A DNA stretch of 8,090 bases from Xanthobacteraceae bacterium (GTDB lineage Bacteria > Pseudomonadota > Alphaproteobacteria > Rhizobiales > Xanthobacteraceae): NCBI GenBank assembly GCA_030044035.1, contig JASHWN010000369.1:1-8090 (forward strand), read 5' to 3'. The notes under the pieces were generated by a model. The model was not told the DNA's origin, ran no database searches, and was given only the letters and a program-made list of their open reading frames with translations. Positions 1 through 6,054 of the stretch are shown here, in pieces (the first letter of the stretch is position 1; every line of letters starts with the position of its first letter). The position numbers were made by a program, and so were the translations under genes.

Positions 1-243
1 GTGGCGCGGGAAGCGCGGCGGGACGGCAAGCCGTTTGCCCATCATGTTGCCCATCTTGCGGTGCACGGCTTTTTGCACCTTTGCGGCCACGATCACGAGC
101 GGGCCGGTGACGCCGAAACCATGGAACGGCTTGAGCGGGTCATTCTGCGGCGCCTGGCAATCCCGGATCCGTACCTGGCCATGCGCCGGCCCGCATCATC
201 GCGCGTCGGGCCGCGTCGGCAGAAGCGCCACGCCGCCCGATAA
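1..243 (+). CDS. ybeY: Endoribonuclease YbeY, C-terminal part (5' end outside window)
   Basis: YbeY is a zinc-dependent endoribonuclease that acts in 16S rRNA 3'-end maturation and late 70S quality control in the cytoplasm. The family's zinc motif (HGxLHLxGxDH) is seen as [11 protein letters not shown], with the three metal-ligand histidines at window residues 22, 26 and 32 and the conserved DHE following. The usual tail after the motif ([12 protein letters not shown], then a short basic end) is present. The reading frame is open from base 1, and the opening GTG is most likely an internal valine because the N-terminal half of the protein is missing. The stop TAA at 241-243 lies 15 nt before corC, and the two are probably co-transcribed. 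One mild difference is HDH where many homologues have YDH, a position that is not a metal ligand. Identification is firm; the true start cannot be seen. Confidence 0.95.
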   Translation: MAREARRDGKPFAHHVAHLAVHGFLHLCGHDHERAGDAETMERLERVILRRLAIPDPYLAMRRPASSRVGPRRQKRHAAR

Positions 244-258
244 AATGACAGAGGCTCG

Positions 259-1368
259 ATGAGCGAAGCTCCAGCACGCGGCGAACCGAGCGACAGCGAA
301 CATCGCGGCTTGCCCGCGCTCGTAACGCCCGCCGACAATGACCACGCGACGGGTTTGTTATCGCGGATCATGCATATCCTGTTCGGCTGGAAGTCGGCGA
401 CGACGCGTGCCGACCTTGAACAAGTCCTTGCCGCGCCGCCAGCCGCGTCCGGTTTCTCTCCGGAAGAAGCCGCGATGGTCAGGAACATCCTTGGCCTGCG
501 CGACTACCGAATCGAACGCGTCATGATTCCGCGCGCCGACATCATCGCCGTGCAACAGGACATTGCGCTGTCCGCCCTGATCAAGGTATTCGAGAGCGCG
601 GGACATTCGCGGCTGGTGGTCTACAACGATACGCTCGACGACCCGGCCGGCATGGTCCACATCCGCGATTTGATCAGCTTCATGGCGGCGCGCGCCGGCG
701 CCGCTCCGCCCAATGCCGCGCCGCGCGAAGAGCCGCCGCGAGCCGACCTTGATTTCGCCAATCTCGATCTGACGACGCCGCTCGCCGCGACGCATATCGT
801 GCGCGACATCCTCTACGCCCCGCCATCGATGCCGGCGCTCGACCTCTTGGCCAAGATGCAGGCGACGCGCATCCACTTGGCGCTGGTCATCGACGAATAC
901 GGCGGCACCGACGGGCTCGTCTCGATGGAAGACCTGGTCGAGATCATCGTCGGCGACATCGCCGACGAACACGACGTCGACGAGATGCCGGCGATCACCC
1001 GCCAGAGCGACGGCTCGTTTCTGGCTGCGGGCCGCGCCAGCCTTGATGAGGTGCGGGCGGTGATCGGCGACGAGTTCGACTTCGGCGAAGCGCGGGGCGA
1101 AGTCGACACGCTCGGCGGTTATTTGGTCATCCGAGCCGGACATGTGCCGGTGCGCGGCGAGCTTGTGCCGGGACCCGGCTCGTTCGAGGCCGAAGTGCTC
1201 GATGCCGATCCGCGCCGGGTCAAGCGGGTCAAGATCTATCGCCGCAAAGATCGCCGCACAGCATTGCCGCGCGAGGTCCCCGCGGCCGCGAAAACACCCG
1301 CGCCGCGCCCCACCCCGCCGCGCGACGAGCCTAATCGGTCCAACCCGAACTCGACGCGCTCGCCGTGA
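259..1368 (+). CDS. corC: CorC/YbeX-type CBS-domain protein (hemolysin TlyC-like, no membrane domain)
   Basis: This 369-residue protein has a CBS pair at about 88-143 and 180-236, with the family hallmarks RVMIPRADI, AGHSRLVVY, HLALVIDEYGGTDGLVSMEDLVE and IVGDIADEHD. A CorC_HlyC (transporter-associated) domain follows at about 247-327 (DTLGGYLVIRAGHVPVRGE). It lacks the DUF21/CNNM membrane domain of longer relatives, as E. coli CorC/YbeX does. The family is linked to Mg2+/Co2+ efflux and, through its ybeZ-ybeY-ybeX-lnt neighbourhood, to ribosome function; adenine nucleotide binding by the CBS pair is the usual inference. Alpha-proteobacterial features are an Ala/Pro-rich insert between the CBS motifs (about 144-165) and a basic Pro-rich tail (about 328-369). 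ATG 259 follows ACAGAGG with a short 4-nt spacer. The TGA at 1366-1368 overlaps the lnt start. The fold is certain; the 'hemolysin' label is historical and should not be read as toxin activity. Confidence 0.93.
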   Translation: MSEAPARGEPSDSEHRGLPALVTPADNDHATGLLSRIMHILFGWKSATTRADLEQVLAAPPAASGFSPEEAAMVRNILGLRDYRIERVMIPRADIIAVQQDIALSALIKVFESAGHSRLVVYNDTLDDPAGMVHIRDLISFMAARAGAAPPNAAPREEPPRADLDFANLDLTTPLAATHIVRDILYAPPSMPALDLLAKMQATRIHLALVIDEYGGTDGLVSMEDLVEIIVGDIADEHDVDEMPAITRQSDGSFLAAGRASLDEVRAVIGDEFDFGEARGEVDTLGGYLVIRAGHVPVRGELVPGPGSFEAEVLDADPRRVKRVKIYRRKDRRTALPREVPAAAKTPAPRPTPPRDEPNRSNPNSTRSP

Positions 1369-2969
1369 CGGCAAAGCGGCTGGTCCATGCGGTGGTGCTC
1401 GCTTGGGGCTGGCGGCGCTGGCTGACCGCCTTCGCGGCCGGAGCGCTGTCGGCGCTGGCCATGGCGCCGTTTGACGCTTGGCCGGTGCTGTTTCTCACCC
1501 TTCCGGTGCTGGTCTGGTTGATCGACGGCGCGGCAGCCGGCCGCTGGGGCGGCGTGCTGGTCGCCGCCGCCACCGGCTGGTGGTTCGGCTTCGGCTACTT
1601 TGTCGCCGGCCTGTACTGGATCGGCTACGCCTTTCTGGTCGACGCGCCAACGTTCGGCTGGCTGATGCCGTTCGCGGTCATCGGCCTGCCGGCGCTGTTG
1701 GCGGTTTTTACCGGCCTTGGCGTGGCGGTCGCCCGATTACTCTGGAGCCCCGGCGCCAATCGTATTCTCGCTCTCGGCGTAGCGCTCAGCGCATCCGAAT
1801 GGCTGCGCGGGCACGTGCTGACCGGATTTCCCTGGAACGCCTTCGGCTACGCTTTGACCGCGCCGCTCGCGCTGGCGCAAAGCGCCTCATTGATCGGCAT
1901 CTGGGGCCTGACTTTCATCGCCATCGTCGTCTTTGCGAGTCCGGCAGCGCTAGCCGACGATCCTGCCGAAACCAGCCGGCCCTGGCTGCCCCTTGCGCTC
2001 AGCGTTGCCGTCCTCGCCGGCCTCGGCGGATGGGGCGCCTGGCGGCTCTCGCAGACCCCCACCCGCCTCGTCGACAAGGTGCATTTGCGCATCATGCAGC
2101 CGAACCTGCAGCAGGACGTCCGCTTCAATTATGCGGCGCGGCAGCAGGTCATGGACCGCTATATCGCCTTGTCGGACCGCCCCTCCGGCCCGCAGTCGCT
2201 CGGCGCTCGTGACGCGACGCATCTGATCTGGCCGGAATCGCCGTTTCCCTTTTTCTTGACGCGCGAGCCCGCCGCCCTGGCGCAGATCGCCAAGCTGCTG
2301 GGGTCCAAAACCGTGCTGATTACCGGCGCCATGCGGCTCGCCGAGCCGGTCGATCCGACCCATCCGCGCGCCTTCAACTCGATTTACGTACTGGACCACG
2401 ACGGCTCGATCGCGGCGCTTTACGACAAGGTCCATCTCGTTCCGTTCGGCGAATACCTGCCGTTCGCGCGCCTGCTCGAGCGAATGGGATTGCAGGTGCT
2501 GACCAAGCAGCAAAACGGCTTCTTGGCCGGCGACCGGCGGCGGTTGCTGACAATACCGGGTGCGCCGCAGGCGCTGCCGCTGATTTGCTATGAGGCTATC
2601 TTCCCGAGCGAAGTGGCGCCGGACGGCACTCGGCCCGGTTGGCTCATCAACGTCACCAATGACGGCTGGTTCGGCATCAGCACCGGCCCCTACCAGCATT
2701 TCCAGCAGGCGCGCATCCGCGCCATCGAACAGGGCCTGCCCCTGGTCCGGGCGGCCAATACCGGCATCTCGGGCGTGGTCGATCCGGTAGGCCGCGTGAT
2801 CAGTTCGCTGCCGCTTGGCAGCGAGGGCGTGCTCGATGCGCCGCTGCCGCGTCCGATCGGGGCTCCGCTCTATGCCCGCGTCGGCGACACCACAGCTTTC
2901 GTCATCGTCGCCGTTGCCTTCTTCGCGGTGGTGCGCCGCCGCATGTATGCCGGCACGAAAAAAGTCTGA
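1365..2969 (+). CDS. lnt: Apolipoprotein N-acyltransferase Lnt
   Basis: Lnt adds the third acyl chain to the N-terminal cysteine of lipoproteins at the outer face of the inner membrane, using phospholipid as donor. This 534-residue protein has the family layout. The N-terminal half holds several hydrophobic membrane segments (roughly 20-55, 62-90, 98-125, 135-145, 168-194, 207-226). A periplasmic nitrilase-like domain covers about 240-495, and a last membrane helix lies at about 508-523. The catalytic triad is visible: Glu291 in WPESPFP, Lys355 in YDKVHLVPFGEYLPF and Cys408 in LICYEAIFP. Glu363 and Glu410 match the further conserved acidic residues, and RAANTGISG at 462-470 is the typical closing motif. 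The start is GTG 1365, which overlaps the corC stop as GTGA and implies translational coupling. No separate promoter is seen. A perfect stem-loop follows at 3019-3043. Identification is very firm. Confidence 0.97.
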   Translation: MTAKRLVHAVVLAWGWRRWLTAFAAGALSALAMAPFDAWPVLFLTLPVLVWLIDGAAAGRWGGVLVAAATGWWFGFGYFVAGLYWIGYAFLVDAPTFGWLMPFAVIGLPALLAVFTGLGVAVARLLWSPGANRILALGVALSASEWLRGHVLTGFPWNAFGYALTAPLALAQSASLIGIWGLTFIAIVVFASPAALADDPAETSRPWLPLALSVAVLAGLGGWGAWRLSQTPTRLVDKVHLRIMQPNLQQDVRFNYAARQQVMDRYIALSDRPSGPQSLGARDATHLIWPESPFPFFLTREPAALAQIAKLLGSKTVLITGAMRLAEPVDPTHPRAFNSIYVLDHDGSIAALYDKVHLVPFGEYLPFARLLERMGLQVLTKQQNGFLAGDRRRLLTIPGAPQALPLICYEAIFPSEVAPDGTRPGWLINVTNDGWFGISTGPYQHFQQARIRAIEQGLPLVRAANTGISGVVDPVGRVISSLPLGSEGVLDAPLPRPIGAPLYARVGDTTAFVIVAVAFFAVVRRRMYAGTKKV

Positions 2970-3018
2970 CAGGCGGTACCGGTCGCCCTTTGCTCTGGCG
3001 GCGCCCGATAGCGGCCGC

Positions 3019-3043
3019 CGCCGGCTCGTGAATCGAGCCGGCG
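3019..3043 (+). terminator. Perfect 10-bp stem-loop after lnt, possible terminator without a U-tract
   Basis: CGCCGGCTCG at 3019-3028 pairs perfectly with CGAGCCGGCG at 3034-3043 across a five-base loop (TGAAT). It lies 50 nt after the lnt stop. The nearest T-run (TTTT, 3055-3058) is 11 nt further on and the downstream bases are mixed, so this is not a textbook intrinsic terminator. It could mark the 3' end of the ybeY-corC-lnt transcript or protect it from exonucleases. The pairing is seen directly; the function is inferred. Confidence 0.5.
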
Positions 3044-3109
3044 ATCGGCACGCGTTTTGCGCAGCTATGGGTAGTAGGCGGCGCGACATAAACCGAACGG
3101 AAACCAAAA

Positions 3110-3138
3110 TCTGCACCGCAGCAGCGAGCAAGTGCAGA
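3110..3138. repeat. Inverted repeat TCTGCAC-N15-GTGCAGA upstream of praR-like gene
   Basis: TCTGCAC at 3110-3116 and GTGCAGA at 3132-3138 form a perfect 7-bp inverted repeat separated by 15 bases, so half-site centres are about two helical turns apart. It lies about 65-95 bp upstream of the regulator's start, in a region less GC-rich than the rest of the window. It could be an operator or part of a leader hairpin. No binding protein can be assigned from sequence. Confidence 0.35.
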
Positions 3139-3154
3139 ATATCCAAGCCGAATT

Positions 3155-3181
3155 TTGATTTTTTTGCCCATTAATGATACT
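3155..3181 (+). promoter_or_regulatory. Weak promoter candidate for the praR-like gene
   Basis: TTGATT at 3155-3160 resembles a -35 box, and GATACT at 3176-3181 (4 of 6 to TATAAT) could be the -10 box with a 15-bp spacer. The region is the most AT-rich stretch of the window, which fits a promoter, but the spacing is short and other registers are possible. Some promoter is expected here because the upstream transcript probably ends near 3043. Confidence 0.3.
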
Positions 3182-3184
3182 AGG

Positions 3185-3200
3185 GGACTCATAGGAGTTC
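3185..3200 (+). promoter_or_regulatory. Hairpin/palindrome covering the Shine-Dalgarno of the praR-like gene
   Basis: GGACTC (3185-3190) pairs with GAGTTC (3195-3200), five Watson-Crick pairs plus one G-T, across a four-base ATAG loop. The ribosome-binding site AGGAG (3193-3197), 6 nt before ATG 3204, is partly in the loop and partly in the 3' arm. As RNA it could limit translation initiation; as DNA it is a near-palindrome just downstream of the likely promoter and could be an operator for self-repression. Both roles are inferred. Confidence 0.35.
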
Positions 3201-3203
3201 GTT

Positions 3204-3617
3204 ATGATGGTCGCAAAAAAGGCCCCGAATCCTATCGATAAGCACGTTGGGAGTCGGGTTCGAATGCGCCGAATGATGCTCAACATGAGCCAGGAGAAAC
3301 TCGGCGATGCGTTGGGCCTGACTTTTCAACAGGTCCAGAAATACGAAAAGGGCACCAACCGCATCGGTGCCAGCCGGTTGCAGCAGATCTCGAACATCCT
3401 GCAGGTTCCGGTTGAATTCTTCTTCGAAGGCGCGCCGCACGTAGCGGGCAGCCCGCGCTTCGAAGGCGATGCCCCCTCGCCCGCCTATGTGTCGGATTTC
3501 CTCGCCAGTTCCGACGGCTTGGCCTTGACCAAGGCTTTCATGCGGATCAGCGATCTAAAGCTGCGCCGCCGCATCGTCGATCTCGTCGAGCAAATCGCCA
3601 CAAGCGACAAGCGCTGA
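3204..3617 (+). CDS. praR: XRE/Cro-type helix-turn-helix regulator, PraR/PhrR family
   Basis: This 137-residue DNA-binding protein has an XRE-type HTH domain at about 14-70. The core is [20 protein letters not shown] (residues 29-48), with the recognition helix in TFQQVQKYE and the typical [11 protein letters not shown] following. Residues 94-137 ([16 protein letters not shown], then [12 protein letters not shown]) form a short helical C-terminal region that probably dimerises. The sequence closely resembles rhizobial PraR/PhrR regulators, known in Rhizobium and Azorhizobium as repressors of quorum-sensing, biofilm or host-interaction genes. Assignment to that family is by recall of signature sequences. 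ATG 3204 is preceded by AGGAG at 6 nt; ATG 3207 is an equally usable second start. The gene stands between lnt and metK, with its own upstream region containing two inverted repeats, and self-regulation is plausible. The HTH function is firm; the praR symbol and regulon are less sure. Confidence 0.85.
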   Translation: MMVAKKAPNPIDKHVGSRVRMRRMMLNMSQEKLGDALGLTFQQVQKYEKGTNRIGASRLQQISNILQVPVEFFFEGAPHVAGSPRFEGDAPSPAYVSDFLASSDGLALTKAFMRISDLKLRRRIVDLVEQIATSDKR

Positions 3618-3619
3618 GC

Positions 3620-3673
3620 GCGCCCACCGCGCCATCGCGGCGCTGCGCAGGCAGGCGCCCACCTTGCGCCCAC
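3620..3673 (+). repeat. Three copies of GCGCCCAC(C) between praR-like gene and metK
   Basis: GCGCCCACC occurs at 3620-3628 and 3655-3663, and GCGCCCAC at 3666-3673. The last two copies begin exactly 11 bp apart, close to one helical turn, and end three bases before a TTGACC (3677-3682) that looks like a -35 box. This could be a direct-repeat operator for a metK promoter. In such GC-rich DNA an 8-mer repeat can also arise by chance. Confidence 0.3.
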
Positions 3674-3695
3674 ATCTTGACCGCGGCTGCGCTGC

Positions 3696-3734
3696 GCGGC
3701 AACACCGTGCTGGATCAGCGCGGCGTGTCGCCGC
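3696..3734 (+). promoter_or_regulatory. Long imperfect hairpin in the metK leader
   Basis: Bases 3696-3712 pair with 3716-3734 around a three-base GAT loop. There are eight inner pairs (3705-3712 with 3716-3723, one of them T-G), a two-base bulge at 3724-3725, three pairs (3702-3704 with 3726-3728), one A-C mismatch, and five outer pairs (3696-3700 with 3730-3734). The total is 16 pairs. No T-run follows, so it does not look like an intrinsic terminator. It lies 65 nt before the metK start and may be a 5'-leader structure or the 3' end of the regulator transcript. Confidence 0.4.
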
Positions 3735-3750
3735 CAATGCACCGGCCGAT

Positions 3751-3777
3751 TGGTCCAGCCGGAGGCGATCGGGACCA
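3751..3777 (+). promoter_or_regulatory. Second hairpin just upstream of the metK ribosome-binding site
   Basis: TGGTCC (3751-3756) is complementary to GGACCA (3772-3777) across 15 bases. The structure ends 7 nt before the metK Shine-Dalgarno GAGGGGAG (3785-3792). With the hairpin at 3696-3734 it gives metK a two-hairpin leader. I do not recognise the conserved core of a SAM-I, SAM-II, SAM/SAH or SAH riboswitch in this 181-nt region. Confidence 0.3.
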
Positions 3778-3798
3778 GCCCGACGAGGGGAGTGTTTC

Positions 3799-5073
3799 GT
3801 GGGACGTGTCAATTACCTGTTCACCAGCGAGTCGGTCTCCGAAGGTCATCCGGACAAAGTCTGCGATCAGATTTCCGACGCGATCCTCGATGCCTTCATC
3901 GAGAACGACGTGAAATTGGGTATCGCCGACGAAAGCAAGGTGAACACGCGGCTCGGCTGTGAAACCCTCTGCACCACCAACAAGATCGTCATCGCCGGCG
4001 AGGGCCGGGGCCAGGAGCCGCTGTTCCACAAGCACGGCGCCAAGGCGGTGGTCAATCGCGAGCTGATCGCCGAGATCGCGCGCGGCGTGGTCAAGGACAT
4101 CGGCTACGACCAAGACGGCTTTTCCTATTATGGCGCCGACGTCGAAGTCCTGCTGCACGGCCAGTCGCCCGACATCGCCATGGGCGTCGACGCCAAGAAG
4201 AAAAAAACCGGCGAGCAGGAGGGCGCCGGCGACCAGGGCATGATGTTCGGCTTTGCCTGCACCGAGAGCGAGGTCTACGAGAAGGGCTCGTTCATGCCGG
4301 CGCCGATCTATTTTGCCCACAAGATTCTCAAGGTGCTGTCGGAAAGACGGCGCTCCGGTGCGCTGTTCGATCTGCAGCCCGACGCCAAGAGCCAAGTCAC
4401 GGTGCGCTACGTCGACGGCAAGCCGGTCGGCTGTACCAAGGTCGTGGTTTCGACCCAACACAATGCGCAGACCCGCAACGGCAAGAAATACAATCCCGGC
4501 ATGGTCAAGGAGATGATCGCCGATACGGTGGCTTCGGCGCTGCCCGACGGCTGGATGCCTAACAAGCCGAGCGATTTTTTGGTCAATCCGACGGGCAACT
4601 TCGTGATCGGCGGGCCGGACGGCGATTGCGGCCTCACAGGGCGGAAAATCATCGTCGACACCTATGGCGGCTATGCGCCCCATGGCGGCGGCGCGTTCTC
4701 CGGCAAGGATCCCACCAAGGTCGATCGCTCGGCGGCCTATGCGGCGCGCTACCTTGCCAAGAACGTGGTGGCGGCCGGGCTCGCCGACAGCTGCACCATC
4801 CAGATTGCCTACGCGATCGGCGTTGCCGACCCGATGTCGCTTTACGTCGATACGCATGGCAGCGGCAAAGTCGAAGAGGCCAAGCTGCAGAAACTCTTGC
4901 CGGAGCTGTTTCCGTTGCGGCCGACCCACATCCGCCGCACGCTGAAACTGAGCCGGCCGATTTATCGGCGCACCGCGGCGTATGGCCATTTCGGCCGGGC
5001 ACCCGACAAGGACGGCGGATTTTCCTGGGAGCGCACCGATCTCGCCGATGCGCTCAAGCGCGCATTTCGCTGA
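3799..5073 (+). CDS. metK: S-adenosylmethionine synthetase (methionine adenosyltransferase)
   Basis: MetK makes S-adenosylmethionine from methionine and ATP in the cytoplasm, using Mg2+ and K+. The 424-residue product carries all family signatures: [20 protein letters not shown] (7-26, with catalytic His17 and Asp19), [15 protein letters not shown] (143-157), [10 protein letters not shown] (195-204), [17 protein letters not shown] (275-291) and [20 protein letters not shown] (296-315). It ends with AAYGHFGR near 393-400. It is about 40 residues longer than E. coli MetK, mostly from internal insertions, as is usual in rhizobia. The start is GTG 3799, 6 nt after GAGGGGAG; the frame stays open back to TTG 3664, but that 45-residue stretch is Arg-rich and matches nothing in the family. 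A run of seven A at 4201-4207 encodes part of KKKK. The downstream trmB uses the product SAM. Identification is certain. Confidence 0.98.
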   Translation: MGRVNYLFTSESVSEGHPDKVCDQISDAILDAFIENDVKLGIADESKVNTRLGCETLCTTNKIVIAGEGRGQEPLFHKHGAKAVVNRELIAEIARGVVKDIGYDQDGFSYYGADVEVLLHGQSPDIAMGVDAKKKKTGEQEGAGDQGMMFGFACTESEVYEKGSFMPAPIYFAHKILKVLSERRRSGALFDLQPDAKSQVTVRYVDGKPVGCTKVVVSTQHNAQTRNGKKYNPGMVKEMIADTVASALPDGWMPNKPSDFLVNPTGNFVIGGPDGDCGLTGRKIIVDTYGGYAPHGGGAFSGKDPTKVDRSAAYAARYLAKNVVAAGLADSCTIQIAYAIGVADPMSLYVDTHGSGKVEEAKLQKLLPELFPLRPTHIRRTLKLSRPIYRRTAAYGHFGRAPDKDGGFSWERTDLADALKRAFR

Positions 5074-5182
5074 CCGGGACGCTCGCTGTTTCGCGCGTAA
5101 CCCGAGTCTCGCGCCCGCGGTCGACGTGTTCTGATAAGCTCGGCGTGCGGCGTGGATTGCCGCAAGGCGCGGCCCGACGGGC

Positions 5183-5875
5183 ATGAGTTCGAACGTCCAG
5201 CAATCGCGCGCGTTCTTTAGTCGGCGCAAGGGACACAAGCTGCGCCCGCGCCAAGCGCAGCTCATTGAGGCGCTGCTGCCGCAGCTCGCCATCGACATTT
5301 CTCGGCCCGCTCCCGCCGATTTGCGCACGCTGTTTCCGGTGCCGGTCGCAGACGTGGCATTGGAAATCGGCTTTGGCGGCGGCGAATCGCTGATCGCACA
5401 GGCGCTGACCCTGCCCACGACCGGCTTCTTGGGTGTCGAGCCCTTTATCAACGGCATGGCCAAGGCACTGGCGGGGATCGAGCGCGGGGGCTTGCGCAAT
5501 ATCCGCCTGCATTTCGACGACGCCGTCAGCCTCATCGCCTGGCTTCCTGAGGCTTCGCTGACGCGCATCGAGCTCGTTCATCCCGATCCATGGCCAAAGC
5601 GCCGGCATTGGAAGCGGCGCTTCGTGCAAGATGAGATGATCGCTCGCCTAGCCCGCATCCTGCGCCCCGGCGGCGAATTCCGCTTCGTCACCGATATCGC
5701 GGATTACGCCGCCTGGACGCTGTTGCGTTTCTTACGTTCCGAGCAATTTCAGTGGACGGCGCAAGGCGCGGACGATTGGCGCAAGCCGTGGCCGGGCTTC
5801 ACGCCGACGCGCTATCATGCCAAGGCCGCGCAGGAGGCCCGCGCATCGTGTTTTCTGGTTTTTCGCAAATTCTGA
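5183..5875 (+). CDS. trmB: tRNA (guanine-46-N7)-methyltransferase TrmB
   Basis: TrmB transfers a methyl group from SAM to N7 of G46 in the tRNA variable loop. The 230-residue protein is a class I (Rossmann-fold) methyltransferase. It has the N-terminal LRPRQ motif (20-24), SAM motif I EIGFGGGE (61-68), GVEPF (84-88), the family hallmark HPDPWPKRRHWKRRFVQ (133-149, with conserved Asp135), RPGGEFRFVTD (161-171) and the C-terminal TRY motif at 209-211. In most TrmB proteins the last motif continues with Glu (TRYE/TKFE), but here residue 212 is His (CAT, 5816-5818). ATG 5183 is the first usual start after an in-frame TAA at 5135-5137; its Shine-Dalgarno is weak. The gene lies 109 nt after metK, the source of its SAM, with no clear promoter between, so co-transcription is likely. 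Confidence 0.94.
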   Translation: MSSNVQQSRAFFSRRKGHKLRPRQAQLIEALLPQLAIDISRPAPADLRTLFPVPVADVALEIGFGGGESLIAQALTLPTTGFLGVEPFINGMAKALAGIERGGLRNIRLHFDDAVSLIAWLPEASLTRIELVHPDPWPKRRHWKRRFVQDEMIARLARILRPGGEFRFVTDIADYAAWTLLRFLRSEQFQWTAQGADDWRKPWPGFTPTRYHAKAAQEARASCFLVFRKF

Positions 5876-5895
5876 GCGCCGTATCACCGCTTCCG

Positions 5896-5934
5896 TCGAA
5901 CTCGCCGAGCGCGATCCCTAAACCAATAGTTCGA
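5896..5934 (+). repeat. Inverted repeat TCGAACT-N25-AGTTCGA after trmB
   Basis: TCGAACT at 5896-5902 and AGTTCGA at 5928-5934 are a perfect 7-bp inverted repeat with a 25-base spacer, between the trmB stop and the promoter candidate of rimP. No T-run follows, so a terminator role is doubtful. It may be a hairpin at the trmB mRNA end or a wide-spaced binding site. Confidence 0.25.
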
Positions 5935-5940
5935 GGGGCC

Positions 5941-5968
5941 CTTGCCTTGGCGCGGCAAAACGCTATAT
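5941..5968 (+). promoter_or_regulatory. Promoter of rimP-nusA operon with overlapping palindrome
   Basis: CTTGCC (5941-5946), a 16-bp spacer and CTATAT (5963-5968) give a good match to the rhizobial housekeeping promoter form CTTGAC-N17-CTATAT (5 of 6 and 6 of 6). Transcription would start near 5975, about 140 nt before rimP. The -35 box and spacer carry a palindrome, TTGCC-N7-GGCAA (5942-5958), placed where a repressor would compete with RNA polymerase. The boxes are seen directly; activity and any regulator are inferred. Confidence 0.55.
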
Positions 5969-6021
5969 TCGGCTTGTCCGTCAAGGATACCTCATAACGG
6001 TCGGCTAATCCGAACGGTTTT

Positions 6022-6054
6022 GAGAGTGGGTTCCCCCGGGGCCCGCTCTTTTTT
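6022..6054 (+). terminator. Intrinsic terminator in the rimP-nusA leader (possible attenuator)
   Basis: GAGAGTGGG (6022-6030) pairs with CCCGCTCTT (6042-6050), nine pairs including two G-T, around an 11-base loop (6031-6041) whose C-run and G-run can add up to three more pairs. Six T residues (6049-6054) follow at once, then ATT. This is the clearest Rho-independent terminator in the window. It may end the metK-trmB transcript, but it also lies about 50 nt downstream of the start expected from the promoter at 5941-5968. Transcripts of rimP-nusA would therefore have to read through it. Confidence 0.75.

Noticed and set aside
3677..3705. TTGACC at 3677 as a metK promoter
   Set aside because: The -35 match is good, but the sequences at 16-18 bp spacing (around CAACAC) match a -10 box in about two of six positions. 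It is kept only as context for the direct repeats.
3618..3798. SAM-II or SAM/SAH riboswitch upstream of metK
   Set aside because: The A/U-rich conserved core and pseudoknot elements of those classes were not visible in this GC-rich stretch. A covariance-model search would settle it.
5122..5138. GATAAG near 5133 as a -10 box for a trmB promoter
   Set aside because: No acceptable -35 box is found at 15-18 bp upstream.
5146..5164. TGCGGC-N7-GCCGCA hairpin between metK and trmB as a terminator
   Set aside because: It has only six pairs, no T-run follows, and such stems are expected often in GC-rich DNA. metK and trmB are probably co-transcribed.
3715..5568. Very long minus-strand open frame (617 codons) across metK and trmB, and similar minus-strand frames at 358-1374, 1950-3146 and 6781-8028
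   Set aside because: They lie opposite well-identified genes, have Arg/Asp/His-rich composition typical of reverse-complement reading of GC-rich codons, and show no family motif.
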